Below are positions 17,169 to 26,242 of a DNA stretch of 64,000 nucleotides, in pieces. The position numbers were made by a program, and so were the translations under genes. The notes under the pieces were generated by a model, which did not search any database, was not told where the DNA came from, and was given only the letters and a program-made list of their open reading frames with translations. Each line of letters starts with the position of its first letter. The first letter of the stretch is position 1. Origin of the DNA: Alysiella filiformis (lineage in GTDB: Bacteria; Pseudomonadota; Gammaproteobacteria; Burkholderiales; Neisseriaceae); contig NZ_CP059564.1 of the NCBI RefSeq assembly GCF_014054525.1, positions 2,056,357-2,120,356 of the forward strand, in the 5' to 3' direction.

Positions 17169-18122
17169 TCACAATACCTTGCGTTTGCCCAACACCAGCC
17201 ACAAAAACACCAAACCACCTGCAAATTCCACCACCACGCTCAACACGGCTTTCATGCCCAATGCGTGTTCAAAAATCGCTTGACCGCCCACCAACATCAT
17301 CGCTGCCACCAAAAACACCATCGGTAAACGCAAACTGTGTTTCAGGCTGCCTGAAAAATGGTTTGCCAAAGCACACACCAATAAGCCAAAAAAACTCACG
17401 GGTCCGACTGTGGCGGTTGCCGTTGCCACCAGCACCGAAATCCACAATAAAATCCACAAAGTGTGTTTTTGATAATGTATGCCCAAATTGGTAACTTGGT
17501 CGCGCCCAAGCAAATGCACGTCCAAACGATAACGTTCGCGCCACAACACCACCGCGCTCAATGCCGCAATCGCACCGCCTATGGTCAGCATATCCAGATT
17601 GACGGTGTTGAAACTGGCAAACGTGTTGGCTTGGGCAACGGCAAATTCTTCGGGGTCAATGATGCGCTCCAACAGGCTAGACAGGCTGCGGAACAGCACG
17701 CCAAAAATCACGCCAATCAAAATCATGCGCGCCAAATCGCGTCCGCCCTGCCTCAACAGCATTTGAAACAGCAGCAAAGACGCGCCCATCATCACGCCCA
17801 ATTCCAAGAAAAACTTGCCCATCAACGGCATTTGCGTGTAGCCAAAACTGCCCAACATCGCCACCAACAAAGTTTGCAAAAACACATACAGCGTGTCAAA
17901 GCCCAGCACCGATGGTGTGAGTATGGGATTGTTGGTCAGCGTTTGAAACAACAGCGTGGACACGCCCACCGAATACGCCACCAACAGCAAAGCCGCCAGT
18001 TTTTTCGCACGAAGTGGCAAGACAAAATCCCAGTTGCCATTGGCGTGCCACAGCAAAAATGCGGCACAGGCAATCAGCAGCAACAGGGTTAAAATGATGA
18101 TTTTTTTGATGTCTTTTGTCAT
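17169..18122 (-). CDS. fetD: Ferric-siderophore ABC transporter permease (FecCD family)
   Basis: 317 residues with about nine transmembrane segments. FecCD-type permeases form the inner-membrane channel as heterodimers. Family blocks PSVLGFDTLYVFLQTL, GVIFGVLFRSLSSL and VGPVSFFGLLVCALANHF are present. It is the more distal of the two permease genes of the locus. Confidence 0.85.
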   Translation of the reverse strand: MTKDIKKIIILTLLLLIACAAFLLWHANGNWDFVLPLRAKKLAALLLVAYSVGVSTLLFQTLTNNPILTPSVLGFDTLYVFLQTLLVAMLGSFGYTQMPLMGKFFLELGVMMGASLLLFQMLLRQGGRDLARMILIGVIFGVLFRSLSSLLERIIDPEEFAVAQANTFASFNTVNLDMLTIGGAIAALSAVVLWRERYRLDVHLLGRDQVTNLGIHYQKHTLWILLWISVLVATATATVGPVSFFGLLVCALANHFSGSLKHSLRLPMVFLVAAMMLVGGQAIFEHALGMKAVLSVVVEFAGGLVFLWLVLGKRKVL

Positions 18123-18147
18123 GATTTTTCTTTCAGGCTGCCTGAAT

Positions 18148-18432
18148 TTATTTTTTAAAATGATTCATGTTTTTCCAATAACCCAATAATCCGCTAAAAA
18201 TCATCAACCAAATAAAAGCAGGAATATCAAAACGCAAAGTTTCGCCAATCAAATAGCCCACAATAATCAGGCAACCCTGAAACACCATTGCCACAAATAA
18301 AATCCAAAATAAATAAACCCCTGCTTTCAAATATTGTTTGGCAATATTTTGGTATTCTTCATTGGACAATTCGTCTTCGTATTTGCCGAAAGTGCGTTTA
18401 AATAATTTTTCGTAAAATGTGCGTTTTTGCAT
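18148..18432 (-). CDS. Small two-helix membrane protein, unknown
   Basis: 94 residues with a charged N-terminus (KRTFYEKLFKRTFGKYEDEL) and two transmembrane helices at about 38-60 and 70-86. It sits between the two permease genes on the same strand, 25 bp before fetD. It is not a known part of siderophore systems; accessory or inserted gene. Confidence 0.55.
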   Translation of the reverse strand: MQKRTFYEKLFKRTFGKYEDELSNEEYQNIAKQYLKAGVYLFWILFVAMVFQGCLIIVGYLIGETLRFDIPAFIWLMIFSGLLGYWKNMNHFKK

Positions 18433-18470
18433 GATTTCATTCCAAAAATAGATTTCAGGCTGCCTGAAAC

Positions 18471-19436
18471 TTACCCACGCGCAGGCTGCCTGAACAGTAA
18501 AAACAAAAACAACACCGTCCCCAACACCCCAAACACGGTAGAAACGGGAATTTCAAACGGAAACACAATCACGCGCCCAATCACATCGCACAACAGTACC
18601 AAACTCGCGCCCAACAACGCCACCGCAGGCAGGCTCGCGCGCAATCGGTCGCCCAGCAAACGGCTCACAATATTCGGCACCACCAAGCCGATAAACGGAA
18701 TGTTCCCCACCGTAACCACCACCAAAGACGTAATCAACGCCACAATCATCAAACCTGCCCACAAAATCGTGTTGCGATTCAAACCCAAATTCGCCGCCAC
18801 CGAATCGCCCAAACCGACTATCGTCAGTTGGTCGGCAATCACATACGCCAAAATAGCCATGATGCCCGTGAGCCACAACAATTCATATCGCCCCAACAAC
18901 ACGCCCGAAAAATCGCCACTCCGCCAAACACTCAATAATTGCAACATATCGTATTCATAAGCAATAAAGGTTGCCACGCTTTCAATCACGCCACCAAAAA
19001 TGATGCCAATCAGGGGAACAAGTAAAGTGGCAGTTGGCGGCAATCGGCGCGTTATCCGCATAAACAGCAACATGCCCAACACCGCCGCCACCGCCGCCAC
19101 CGACATTTTCAACATCAAAGTTGCGCTGGGCGCAAGCAATGCCATCAGCAGTAAAGCCAAAGCCGCACTCTGGCTCGCGCCCACCATAGACGGCTCCACA
19201 AATCGGTTTTTCAACAAAATTTGCATAATCATGCCCGCCACCGCCATAGACGCACCCGTGAGCACCAAAGCGAAAGTACGCGGCAATCGGCTAATCAGCA
19301 TGACTTGTGAACTGTCGTTCAGGCTGCCTGAAAACAGTTGCGCCCACGAAAAACTTGCCACACCGATGGACAAACTGGCGATAAACAAAATAGCGGTTAA
19401 AGTCAATGCAATGATGTATAAGGATTTTTGCGACAT
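18471..19436 (-). CDS. fetC: Ferric-siderophore ABC transporter permease (FecCD family)
   Basis: 321 residues with about nine transmembrane segments. SRLPRTFALVLTGASMAVAG near the N-terminus and GNIPFIGLVVPNIVSRLLGDR near the C-terminus are FecCD hallmarks, the latter forming the ATPase-contact region. It pairs with the permease at 17169. The last codons overlap a DUS. Confidence 0.87.
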   Translation of the reverse strand: MSQKSLYIIALTLTAILFIASLSIGVASFSWAQLFSGSLNDSSQVMLISRLPRTFALVLTGASMAVAGMIMQILLKNRFVEPSMVGASQSAALALLLMALLAPSATLMLKMSVAAVAAVLGMLLFMRITRRLPPTATLLVPLIGIIFGGVIESVATFIAYEYDMLQLLSVWRSGDFSGVLLGRYELLWLTGIMAILAYVIADQLTIVGLGDSVAANLGLNRNTILWAGLMIVALITSLVVVTVGNIPFIGLVVPNIVSRLLGDRLRASLPAVALLGASLVLLCDVIGRVIVFPFEIPVSTVFGVLGTVLFLFLLFRQPARG

Positions 19437-19469
19437 TTTTATTCAATCAAAAAATCAATTTGGGGATTT

Positions 19470-20183
19470 TTAGGCAGCCTGAATGCGTTTTTGTATGATG
19501 TGTACGGTTTCATTTTGTGCTTGTTTGTCCAACAAAAACAGGGCGAGTTTGATTTCAGGCTGCTTGATATTGGGCTTGGGCGCGATGTGCAAATATTTCA
19601 AACGAAACAATGGGGTTTTGCGGATTTCTGCGCTGGCGATGTCTTGCCATTTTAAATAAGCATTACCCTGCTTGACGTTTGCATATTCACTGACAACAAG
19701 GGCATCGTCATTTTCCGTCCAAGACCATGTTTTTCCTAAAAAAAATAAAAAACTCAAATCAATGGCACGCGCACACACATAACCCATAATACCAAACCAA
19801 GTAAATTCAGCCCACATCAGCTTAATCAAACCAAAAAGTACGAGAAGCAGCACAAAAAGATACAGTTCACGCAACAAAATTTGGCTGCGTTGAACAAAGA
19901 ATTTTCTGCCCGATATTTGCGACAATGTCTCATAATCCAAGGTTTCTGTTTGTGCCACTTTGGGCATAATCCGCCAACTTTCCATTTTTCCGTCAAACCA
20001 AAAAATTTCAATTTTATCGCCTACTTGTACAGGGGCATAATCCATTGTTTCAATGGCAATTTCATAAATGCCATCATCTTCGGCTTGGGCTGTACCGATT
20101 TTGCCGTCCCAAGTTTGCACTGTGGCGGTTTGGCGTGAATGTGTGGGTTCCAACATGGCAGATGTTCCTATTTTATTTTGCAT
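19470..20183 (-). CDS. Membrane protein of unknown function
   Basis: 237 residues from ATG 20183; the longer open frame upstream translates a DUS and is rejected. An N-terminal beta-rich domain (about 1-95) is followed by two transmembrane helices (about 103-122 and 128-148) and a C-terminal domain. The stop lies in a DUS, giving the tail IQAA. No family recognised. It interrupts the siderophore gene order between fetB and fetC. Confidence 0.55.
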   Translation of the reverse strand: MQNKIGTSAMLEPTHSRQTATVQTWDGKIGTAQAEDDGIYEIAIETMDYAPVQVGDKIEIFWFDGKMESWRIMPKVAQTETLDYETLSQISGRKFFVQRSQILLRELYLFVLLLVLFGLIKLMWAEFTWFGIMGYVCARAIDLSFLFFLGKTWSWTENDDALVVSEYANVKQGNAYLKWQDIASAEIRKTPLFRLKYLHIAPKPNIKQPEIKLALFLLDKQAQNETVHIIQKRIQAA

Positions 20184-20274
20184 GAAATTACGCGATTTTA
20201 CCGAAAAAACACTTTCAGGCAGCCTGAAAAGCATTTTATGATTTTCACATTCTCAAACCAACAGGAGCAACAAA

Positions 20275-20745
20275 ATGAAACAATCCGATTTTTATCAACA
20301 AATTCACGAACTCAAACCCACCACCGCATTCACAGTTGCGGCATGGGCGGTTTTGGTTATTGGGGTGGCTGCGTTTTTGGTTGGCATTGTGCGTGTGGAC
20401 ACGCTGGCTTTGAGCGAAAAAGGTTTTTATGTGGCGGTGTTGGCTTTGGGTTTGTATGCCGCCATCAGCTTGCAAAAAACGGTGCGCGACAAGGCAGAAG
20501 GTTTGCCCGTATCGCAAATGTATTGGACGATTAGTTGGGCGGCTTTGGCTTTGGCAATCGTGTTGCTCATCATCGGTTTGTACCATTCCGAATTGCAACT
20601 CAACGAAAAAGGGTTTTATGGTTTGGCGTTCACGCAGAGTTTGTTTGCGATTATCGTGATTCAGAAAAATGTGCGTGATGTACAAAAAATCAATGAATTA
20701 CTTGAAAATACGCCCATGCGTTCGTCATCAAATCACGATGAATAA
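20275..20745 (+). CDS. YiaA/YiaB-type inner-membrane protein
   Basis: 156 residues with four helices in two similar halves, each ending in LQKTVRDK or IQKNVRDV. This duplicated GFYxxxLxxxLxAxIxLQKxVRD pattern is the yiaAB two-helix domain. Function unknown. It lies on the opposite strand inside the siderophore locus and has its own terminator. Confidence 0.75.
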   Translation: MKQSDFYQQIHELKPTTAFTVAAWAVLVIGVAAFLVGIVRVDTLALSEKGFYVAVLALGLYAAISLQKTVRDKAEGLPVSQMYWTISWAALALAIVLLIIGLYHSELQLNEKGFYGLAFTQSLFAIIVIQKNVRDVQKINELLENTPMRSSSNHDE

Positions 20746-20754
20746 TGTCATTTC

Positions 20755-20790
20755 AGGCAGCCGAAAATGCGTTTTCAGGCTGCCTTTTTT
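20755..20790 (+). terminator. Terminator of the yiaA-like gene made from DUS halves
   Basis: AGGCAGCC pairs with GGCTGCCT and is followed by a run of T, just after the stop codon. Confidence 0.75.
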
Positions 20791-20877
20791 CAGTGTATGA
20801 CGCAAATCTGGAAACTGCCTGAAATTTCTCCCCTCCCCTGCTGGCGAGGGAGGGTGCAGGTTACAAGTTTTTTGTGA

Positions 20878-21903
20878 TTATTTCGCGTTTTTCATCGCTT
20901 CGGTAACTTGGTTAGCAGCCGTTACCAACTGACGCGCACCGCCAGCCGCCACATACACGCCACTGTCCAAATACACCACTTGACCTTTTTTCCAAGCCGT
21001 TGTTTCGGCAATCAAAGGGTTGTTCAACACATCTTTGGCGGCTTGACCTTCTTCGCCAATTGCCGCGCCACGGTCCAACACAAACAACCAATCGGGATTT
21101 TTCTCTTTCACATATTCAAACGATGCGGGCATGCCGTGTGAGCCTTCTTTCATTGCCGTATCCACAGGCGCAATGCCAATGTCTTGGTGCAGCCAGCCGC
21201 CCAAACGCGATTTGGGGCTTTGTGCCGACAATTTGCCACCGTTCACAATCAACACCAAGCCTGTGCCTTTGCCTTGTGCGGCGGCTTTGGCATCGGCAAA
21301 TGCTTTGTCAATATCGGCTTTCAATTTATCGGCTTCGGCTTGTTTGCCAAAAATTTGGGCGAATGCGTCAATGCGTTCTTTTGCGCTGTTGAGCATGTCT
21401 TTGGTGTCTGCCGTCATTTCAATGGTGGGCGCGATTTCGTTTAATTGATGAATGGCTTTGTTGGCGCGGCTGCCTGTAATAATCAACTGGGGTTTGAATG
21501 CGTTGAGTTTTTCATAATTCGGTTCAAACAAAGTGCCAACGTGTTCGGCTTTTTCCACCACAGGTTTGATGTATTCAAGGCGCGTGTTGTCCACCGTTGC
21601 GCCAATGTTCACACCCAAAGCCGCCAGCGTGTCTATCATGCCAAAATCGTAAACGGCAATGCGTTCAGGATTTTTGGGAACGGGAAATTCGCCACGCGCG
21701 GTTTTCACTTTAATCACTTCGCCTTGAATGTTATCGTGGGGTTTCAAGGGTTTGTCATCGGGTTTATCGCCTTGTGGTTTGGCGGCGTGTTCGCCTGAGG
21801 CAGCAGGTGGTGGGGGATTGTCGGCAGGTTTTTGTTGATTTTGTTGCTGACCGCAAGCGGCAAGCGCAGCCACCGTAAACAGCGCAATAAGGGATTTTTT
21901 CAT
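20878..21903 (-). CDS. fetB: Ferric-siderophore-binding lipoprotein
   Basis: 341 residues. The signal peptide ends in ALAAC. A low-complexity Pro/Lys/Asp linker precedes a class III periplasmic-binding fold (IAVYDFGMIDTLAALGVNIG; ERIDAFAQIFG), as in FatB/CeuE/FetB. It hands iron-siderophore from the TonB receptor to the FetCD permease. No Fur box is recognised immediately upstream. Confidence 0.87.
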   Translation of the reverse strand: MKKSLIALFTVAALAACGQQQNQQKPADNPPPPAASGEHAAKPQGDKPDDKPLKPHDNIQGEVIKVKTARGEFPVPKNPERIAVYDFGMIDTLAALGVNIGATVDNTRLEYIKPVVEKAEHVGTLFEPNYEKLNAFKPQLIITGSRANKAIHQLNEIAPTIEMTADTKDMLNSAKERIDAFAQIFGKQAEADKLKADIDKAFADAKAAAQGKGTGLVLIVNGGKLSAQSPKSRLGGWLHQDIGIAPVDTAMKEGSHGMPASFEYVKEKNPDWLFVLDRGAAIGEEGQAAKDVLNNPLIAETTAWKKGQVVYLDSGVYVAAGGARQLVTAANQVTEAMKNAK

Positions 21904-21987
21904 GGGATTTTTCCTTTGAATTAAATAAAGGGGGAAAATGTTTTCAGGCTGCCTGAACGTGTGTTTCGCATTCAGGCAGCCTGAAAA

Positions 21988-22272
21988 TCACAACGCAGGT
22001 GCTAAATCATTCATTTCCTCAATGCGCAACATGCGAATATCGGAGACACTTGGCTTAAACCATGGATAAGTTTGCGATAATTTTTGCGCAGCCAAAACAC
22101 ATTTCACAGCCGTGATTTCTGCCGAACCAAAATACACACTACCCTGTTGGTGGTCAAACCCCAAATTAAGTAATGTGCGTTTGATGTCGCCATAAGCATT
22201 CTGCCAGCTTTCCGAACCGTATAAATCTTTCAATACAGCCGTATCCAAATCAAATGCAATCGCGTAAGACAT
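21988..22272 (-). CDS. vapD: VapD-family endoribonuclease
   Basis: 94 residues; ATG 22272 is chosen because AAGGA lies 6 nt upstream. Known VapD proteins have a Cas2-like ferredoxin fold and cut mRNA. The YAIAFDLDT start, the YGDIKRTLLNLGFDHQQGSVYFG block and DIRMLRIEEM end match the family. No obvious antitoxin gene adjoins it. It lies between the siderophore receptor and binding-protein genes. Confidence 0.8.
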   Translation of the reverse strand: MSYAIAFDLDTAVLKDLYGSESWQNAYGDIKRTLLNLGFDHQQGSVYFGSAEITAVKCVLAAQKLSQTYPWFKPSVSDIRMLRIEEMNDLAPAL

Positions 22273-22412
22273 AAACAATCCTTAAATTAACTCAAAATAA
22301 TGATTGTAGCACCAAAATCAGCAAAATGTTTTTCAGGCTGCCTGAAAGCCGCAAAATCATCAACTTCAATGATATTGGCGATTTTCAGGCTGCCTGAAAA
22401 GATAAAGCACAA

Positions 22413-24503
22413 TTAGAATGTGTAGTTCACACCCACACGGAATTGACGACCCTCACCAGGGAATTGACCGCGTTGCGCGTGTGGTGTGTAGTTTTTGTTT
22501 GCCACATTGTTCACAGCAAAATTCACATTCATTTTGTCGCTGTTCAAAGGTTTCCAGTTGGCAGAAACATCAACCACGCCATAGCCAGCTTTGGGCGTTG
22601 CGCCATCACGACCATATTGGGGGATACCATTGTCATTGCGAACAAAGAAATTGTCTTCCGCCTTAACTTTTTCCAAAGCACGCCATTGTACGCCCAATTC
22701 CAAATTCGGATTGGCAAAACGGTATGCCAAAGATGCCGTCCAAGTGCGACCAATGGCAGACGCATATTCAGGATTGCTGCTCATTTTGTCGCCATAAAAA
22801 CGCGGTTTACTGGCAGCCACACCCAAACGAGCCGTCAAATTATCCCAACGGTAAGAACCTGACAATTCATAACCTTTGTTTTTGATTTTGCCTGCATTGA
22901 TAATGGCGGCATCTCGTTCACTAAATACACCTTCTAAATTGTGAACTTGGCGTGCATTGGTTGTACCCAAAGCATCTTTAATATTTTGCCAGAAGTAAGC
23001 ACCTTCCAAACCAAATGTGCCATTGTTGTAGTTAAAGCCGATTTCGGTGTTGCGTGCTTGTTCTGCTTTGGTATTATTTGCAATCGTAATCAAAGGACGA
23101 CCACCATGCGACAACAAAGCATCGTGCATACGAGGGCTGCGTGTTGCATAATTGTGCAAGGCATTCACGCTCAATTCAGGGGTAATTTGGTAAATTGCGC
23201 TGATACTGGGGTTAAATGCACCGTCTTTGCGTTTTCTGCCGTCCATGGCTTTAAAATCAAAGTGGTCGTAGCGCAAACCTGTGGTCAAAGTCAATTTATC
23301 GGTAACATCGGTAATGCCTTCCACATACACGCCCACATCGCGTTTTTCCTGATTATTCAAACCCTCTTTGAAAAAGGCATTGGGTTTCACTTCTTGATGG
23401 CGGAAATTCACACCGTATTTCAACAAAACTTTATCGTGAATGCGGCTGTCAAAATTCACATTTGCGCCAGTTGTAACGATTTTGTTTTTGGTTTCTTCGC
23501 CTTTTGCATAACGTGTACTGCCTGCGTAACCATTGCCACTGTCATCAGCAGACCAGCGACCGTGTGTCATGTGGTAAACATTGGCTTCGGCAGCCTGTGC
23601 AAAGCCCAAGTTTTTGCCAGTCCAAGTCAAGTCGGTTTTGTCCACATACATTTTGCGTTCAGCAGGGAATTGTCGGGCGTTGTCAAAGTTGAAAAATTCT
23701 TCGCGTACCAAACGTTCGCCTTTCATTTGGTCGTGCATGTGGCTCAACACAAAGCGGTTATCGCCAAAGGTTGCGCCCAATTTTGCTAAATAGCTGATTT
23801 TGTCCAATTCGGTATTGGTGGTGCGGCTGGTATTGGTGGCATTTGCGGCAGTATTCACATAGCCTTTACCGCCTTTGTAATTGTTTTCTTCAACGCGGTT
23901 GCCCAACAACAGGTAATCAAACATGCCTGCTTTGCCAAACACCGCCGCGCCATAGTTATGACCGTCATTGCTGTTGTAGCCTGCATTTAAGCGCACACCG
24001 AAATTGGGGTTGCTGCTGTTTTTCAACAAATCTTGTGCGTCCAAAGTTTTGGCGATAATCGCGCCATTGGTTTGACCAATGCCTGCGCTGGCTGAACCTG
24101 CACCTTTTTGTACTGCCACAATTTTCACCAAAGCAGGGTCAAGCATATGGCGACCTTGGTGGTAGTGGATTTGGCTGTCGTTGTAGGCATTGTCCACTTT
24201 CACGTCAATGGAGTTGTGTCCCATGCCGCGCAAATAAATGAATTGTGATGTACCTGCACCTGCACCCATGCTGATGGAGGGTTCATTTTTCAGCACTTCT
24301 TTTAATTGGGTGTTGGTGGTTTCTTCCATGCGTTTTACGGTAATGCGGCGCGCGGAAGGCACATTGCTGGCGCGAACTTGCACGGTTTCCAAGTTTTGCA
24401 CTGGGGCGGTGTCGGCGGCTTGGGCAAAGCCACTTGCCAATGCCACTGCCAACAAGCTGGCACGGAAAACGGGTTTTTTGCGATTGTTTTTCAATTTTTT
24501 CAT
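22413..24503 (-). CDS. fetA: TonB-dependent ferric-siderophore receptor (FetA-like)
   Basis: 696 residues. After the signal peptide comes a plug domain with the TonB-box region near ETVQVRAS and blocks RRITVKRMEETTN and IYLRGMGHNSIDVKVDNAYN. A 22-strand barrel follows, ending in FRVGVNYTF with the terminal Phe needed for BAM insertion. With fetB-fetE it forms a full siderophore pathway. No poly-C tract, the phase-variation switch of neisserial fetA, is seen upstream. Confidence 0.87.
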   Translation of the reverse strand: MKKLKNNRKKPVFRASLLAVALASGFAQAADTAPVQNLETVQVRASNVPSARRITVKRMEETTNTQLKEVLKNEPSISMGAGAGTSQFIYLRGMGHNSIDVKVDNAYNDSQIHYHQGRHMLDPALVKIVAVQKGAGSASAGIGQTNGAIIAKTLDAQDLLKNSSNPNFGVRLNAGYNSNDGHNYGAAVFGKAGMFDYLLLGNRVEENNYKGGKGYVNTAANATNTSRTTNTELDKISYLAKLGATFGDNRFVLSHMHDQMKGERLVREEFFNFDNARQFPAERKMYVDKTDLTWTGKNLGFAQAAEANVYHMTHGRWSADDSGNGYAGSTRYAKGEETKNKIVTTGANVNFDSRIHDKVLLKYGVNFRHQEVKPNAFFKEGLNNQEKRDVGVYVEGITDVTDKLTLTTGLRYDHFDFKAMDGRKRKDGAFNPSISAIYQITPELSVNALHNYATRSPRMHDALLSHGGRPLITIANNTKAEQARNTEIGFNYNNGTFGLEGAYFWQNIKDALGTTNARQVHNLEGVFSERDAAIINAGKIKNKGYELSGSYRWDNLTARLGVAASKPRFYGDKMSSNPEYASAIGRTWTASLAYRFANPNLELGVQWRALEKVKAEDNFFVRNDNGIPQYGRDGATPKAGYGVVDVSANWKPLNSDKMNVNFAVNNVANKNYTPHAQRGQFPGEGRQFRVGVNYTF

Positions 24504-24601
24504 TTTGAAATAAACCTTTCAGCAGAAATGAATTCAAGTTGAATAAATGGGAACAATTTACAAATACAATTATCACATATTTTTACAAAATCGGTCTAGT
24601 C

Positions 24602-24622
24602 AAATGCAAATTATTTGCGTTT
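24602..24622. promoter_or_regulatory. Near-perfect palindrome upstream of fetA
   Basis: A 21-bp dyad centred on 24612 with core GCAAATTATTTGC; only one symmetrical pair mismatches. It lies about 100 bp upstream of fetA. A Fur or AraC-type operator is possible; it fits the classical Fur consensus only loosely. Confidence 0.4.
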
Positions 24623-24681
24623 AATAAATGAACTCAATAGACATAAATATTTGTTTATTAATCATAAATAAAAAAATAAAC

Positions 24682-24702
24682 CCACAATGATTGTGGTTTT
24701 TT
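24682..24702. terminator. Bidirectional hairpin downstream of murD
   Basis: CCACAAT-G-ATTGTGG is followed by six T on the plus strand and GTTTATTTTTTT on the minus strand. A second, larger stem (AAATCGCCACA / TGTGGCGATTT) lies at 24720-24757. With the palindrome these account for most structure in the 396-bp gap between fetA and murD; no open frame of interest is seen there. Confidence 0.6.
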
Positions 24703-24899
24703 GTTTAATTTGGTAAACAAAATCGCCACACAACACGGTGGTGCAATGTGGCGATTTGTTGTCATGTGATTTAAGCTGCTCATTTTTTAATCAGCTTGCG
24801 CTTATGGCTGGCAGAACAAAATCTTGGCAGACTTATCCACACGATTTTTCCGCAAAAAATGTGCATAAATGTGCTTTTCAGGCTGCCTGAAAACGCCTC

Positions 24900-26234
24900 T
24901 CACAAATCATTCATGGCTTGCACAAACACTTCGGCACGGTGGGCGTAGTTTTTGAACATGTCCATGCTGGCACACGCTGGGCTTAATAAGATGATTTCGC
25001 CACTTTGCGCTTTGGCGTAGGCTGCCTGAACCGCCTGTGGCAGGGTTTCGCAAAACACCAATTCCACGCCGCAACCGTCCAAATCGCGGGCGATTTTGGG
25101 CGCGTCCACGCCAATCAAAAACACCGCCCCTGCTTTGCCACGCAACACTTCGCGCAAGGGCGTGAAATCTTGCCCTTTGCCCAAACCGCCTGCAATCAAC
25201 CAGATTTTTTGCGTGAAACCCGCAATGGCGGCTGCGGTTGCGCCCACATTGGTGCCTTTGCTGTCGTCTATGAAAATGATGCCGTTTTTTTCGCCCACTT
25301 TTTCCACGCGATGTGGCAAACCTTTGAATGTACGCACATTTTGCAATAGGGTTTCGCGCTGTAAACCCACGCTTTCGCACAAAGCCAAAGCTGCCAACAC
25401 GTTTGCGGCATTGTGGCTGCCTTGTAGTGGAATGTCATTTTGGGCGATTAAATGGGTGTTTTCGTGTTTCAGGCTGCCTGAAACGGGGTCAAAATGGTAA
25501 TCTTTGCTTTGATTTAATGAAAAATAGTGAACCGTGCGGTTTTCGCGTTTCATGGCGCGACAAAATACATCGTCTGCGTTCAAAATTTGCACCGTGTTGC
25601 CGTTGAAAATGCGGTCTTTGGCGCGAGCATAGTCCAGCAAATCATCGTATCTGTCCAAATGGTCTTCGGAGACGTTCAGGCAGGCGGCGGCGGTGGCGTT
25701 CAAATCATCGGTTGTTTCCAACTGAAAACTGGACAATTCCAACACCCACACATCGGCTGGTTTGCCACCGCGTTCCAGCCACGCTTGCAATACGGGCGTG
25801 CCGATGTTGCCTGCCACCACCGTATCCCAGCCGCTTTTTTCGCACAAATGCCCCACCAAGCTGGTGGTGGTGGTTTTGCCGTTGCTGCCTGTGATGGCGA
25901 TGATTTTATCGGATTGATTTTTCAGCAAATCGGCTAAAATCGCCACATCGCCCAACACTTTGCCACCGCGCTGTTCAAAAGCGACAATTTCAGGCTGCCT
26001 GCGCGAAATACCAGGGCTTAACACCAGCACATCAAAATCGGGCAAAACATCGTTCAGGCTGCCTGAAAACAGGGGAAAGTTGGGAAATTGCTCTTGCAAA
26101 TCGGCATATTGTTTTTCGCTGATTTGGGCATCGTAGCCAGCCGCGTTCGCACCAATGTGGGCGCAATATGCCAGCACCGACAAACCCGTGCCACCCAAGC
26201 CAGCAACCAAGATTTTTTTATTGAGTAACATCAT
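24900..26234 (-). CDS. murD: UDP-N-acetylmuramoylalanine-D-glutamate ligase
   Basis: 444 residues, normal length. MurD adds D-Glu to UDP-MurNAc-L-Ala in the cytoplasm. The N-terminal Rossmann-like [13 protein letters not shown] site [17 protein letters not shown], and C-terminal domain with GLPHRVEKV and IDDSKGTN are present. Normally in the dcw cluster; here only the 26243 gene accompanies it. Confidence 0.96.
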   Translation of the reverse strand: MMLLNKKILVAGLGGTGLSVLAYCAHIGANAAGYDAQISEKQYADLQEQFPNFPLFSGSLNDVLPDFDVLVLSPGISRRQPEIVAFEQRGGKVLGDVAILADLLKNQSDKIIAITGSNGKTTTTSLVGHLCEKSGWDTVVAGNIGTPVLQAWLERGGKPADVWVLELSSFQLETTDDLNATAAACLNVSEDHLDRYDDLLDYARAKDRIFNGNTVQILNADDVFCRAMKRENRTVHYFSLNQSKDYHFDPVSGSLKHENTHLIAQNDIPLQGSHNAANVLAALALCESVGLQRETLLQNVRTFKGLPHRVEKVGEKNGIIFIDDSKGTNVGATAAAIAGFTQKIWLIAGGLGKGQDFTPLREVLRGKAGAVFLIGVDAPKIARDLDGCGVELVFCETLPQAVQAAYAKAQSGEIILLSPACASMDMFKNYAHRAEVFVQAMNDL

Positions 26235-26242
26235 TCAATTCC

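Noticed and set aside
20184-20234. Upstream start for the 19470 membrane protein
   Set aside because: The extra codons translate a DUS (LFRLPES) and add no recognisable sequence.
21988-22272. Cas2-like protein
   Set aside because: Sequence matches VapD, which shares the Cas2 fold; there is no CRISPR array or cas1 nearby.
22941-23789. 282-codon open frame antisense to fetA
   Set aside because: The minus-strand frame encodes a full TonB receptor; the antisense product has no domain and odd Cys/His/Phe content.
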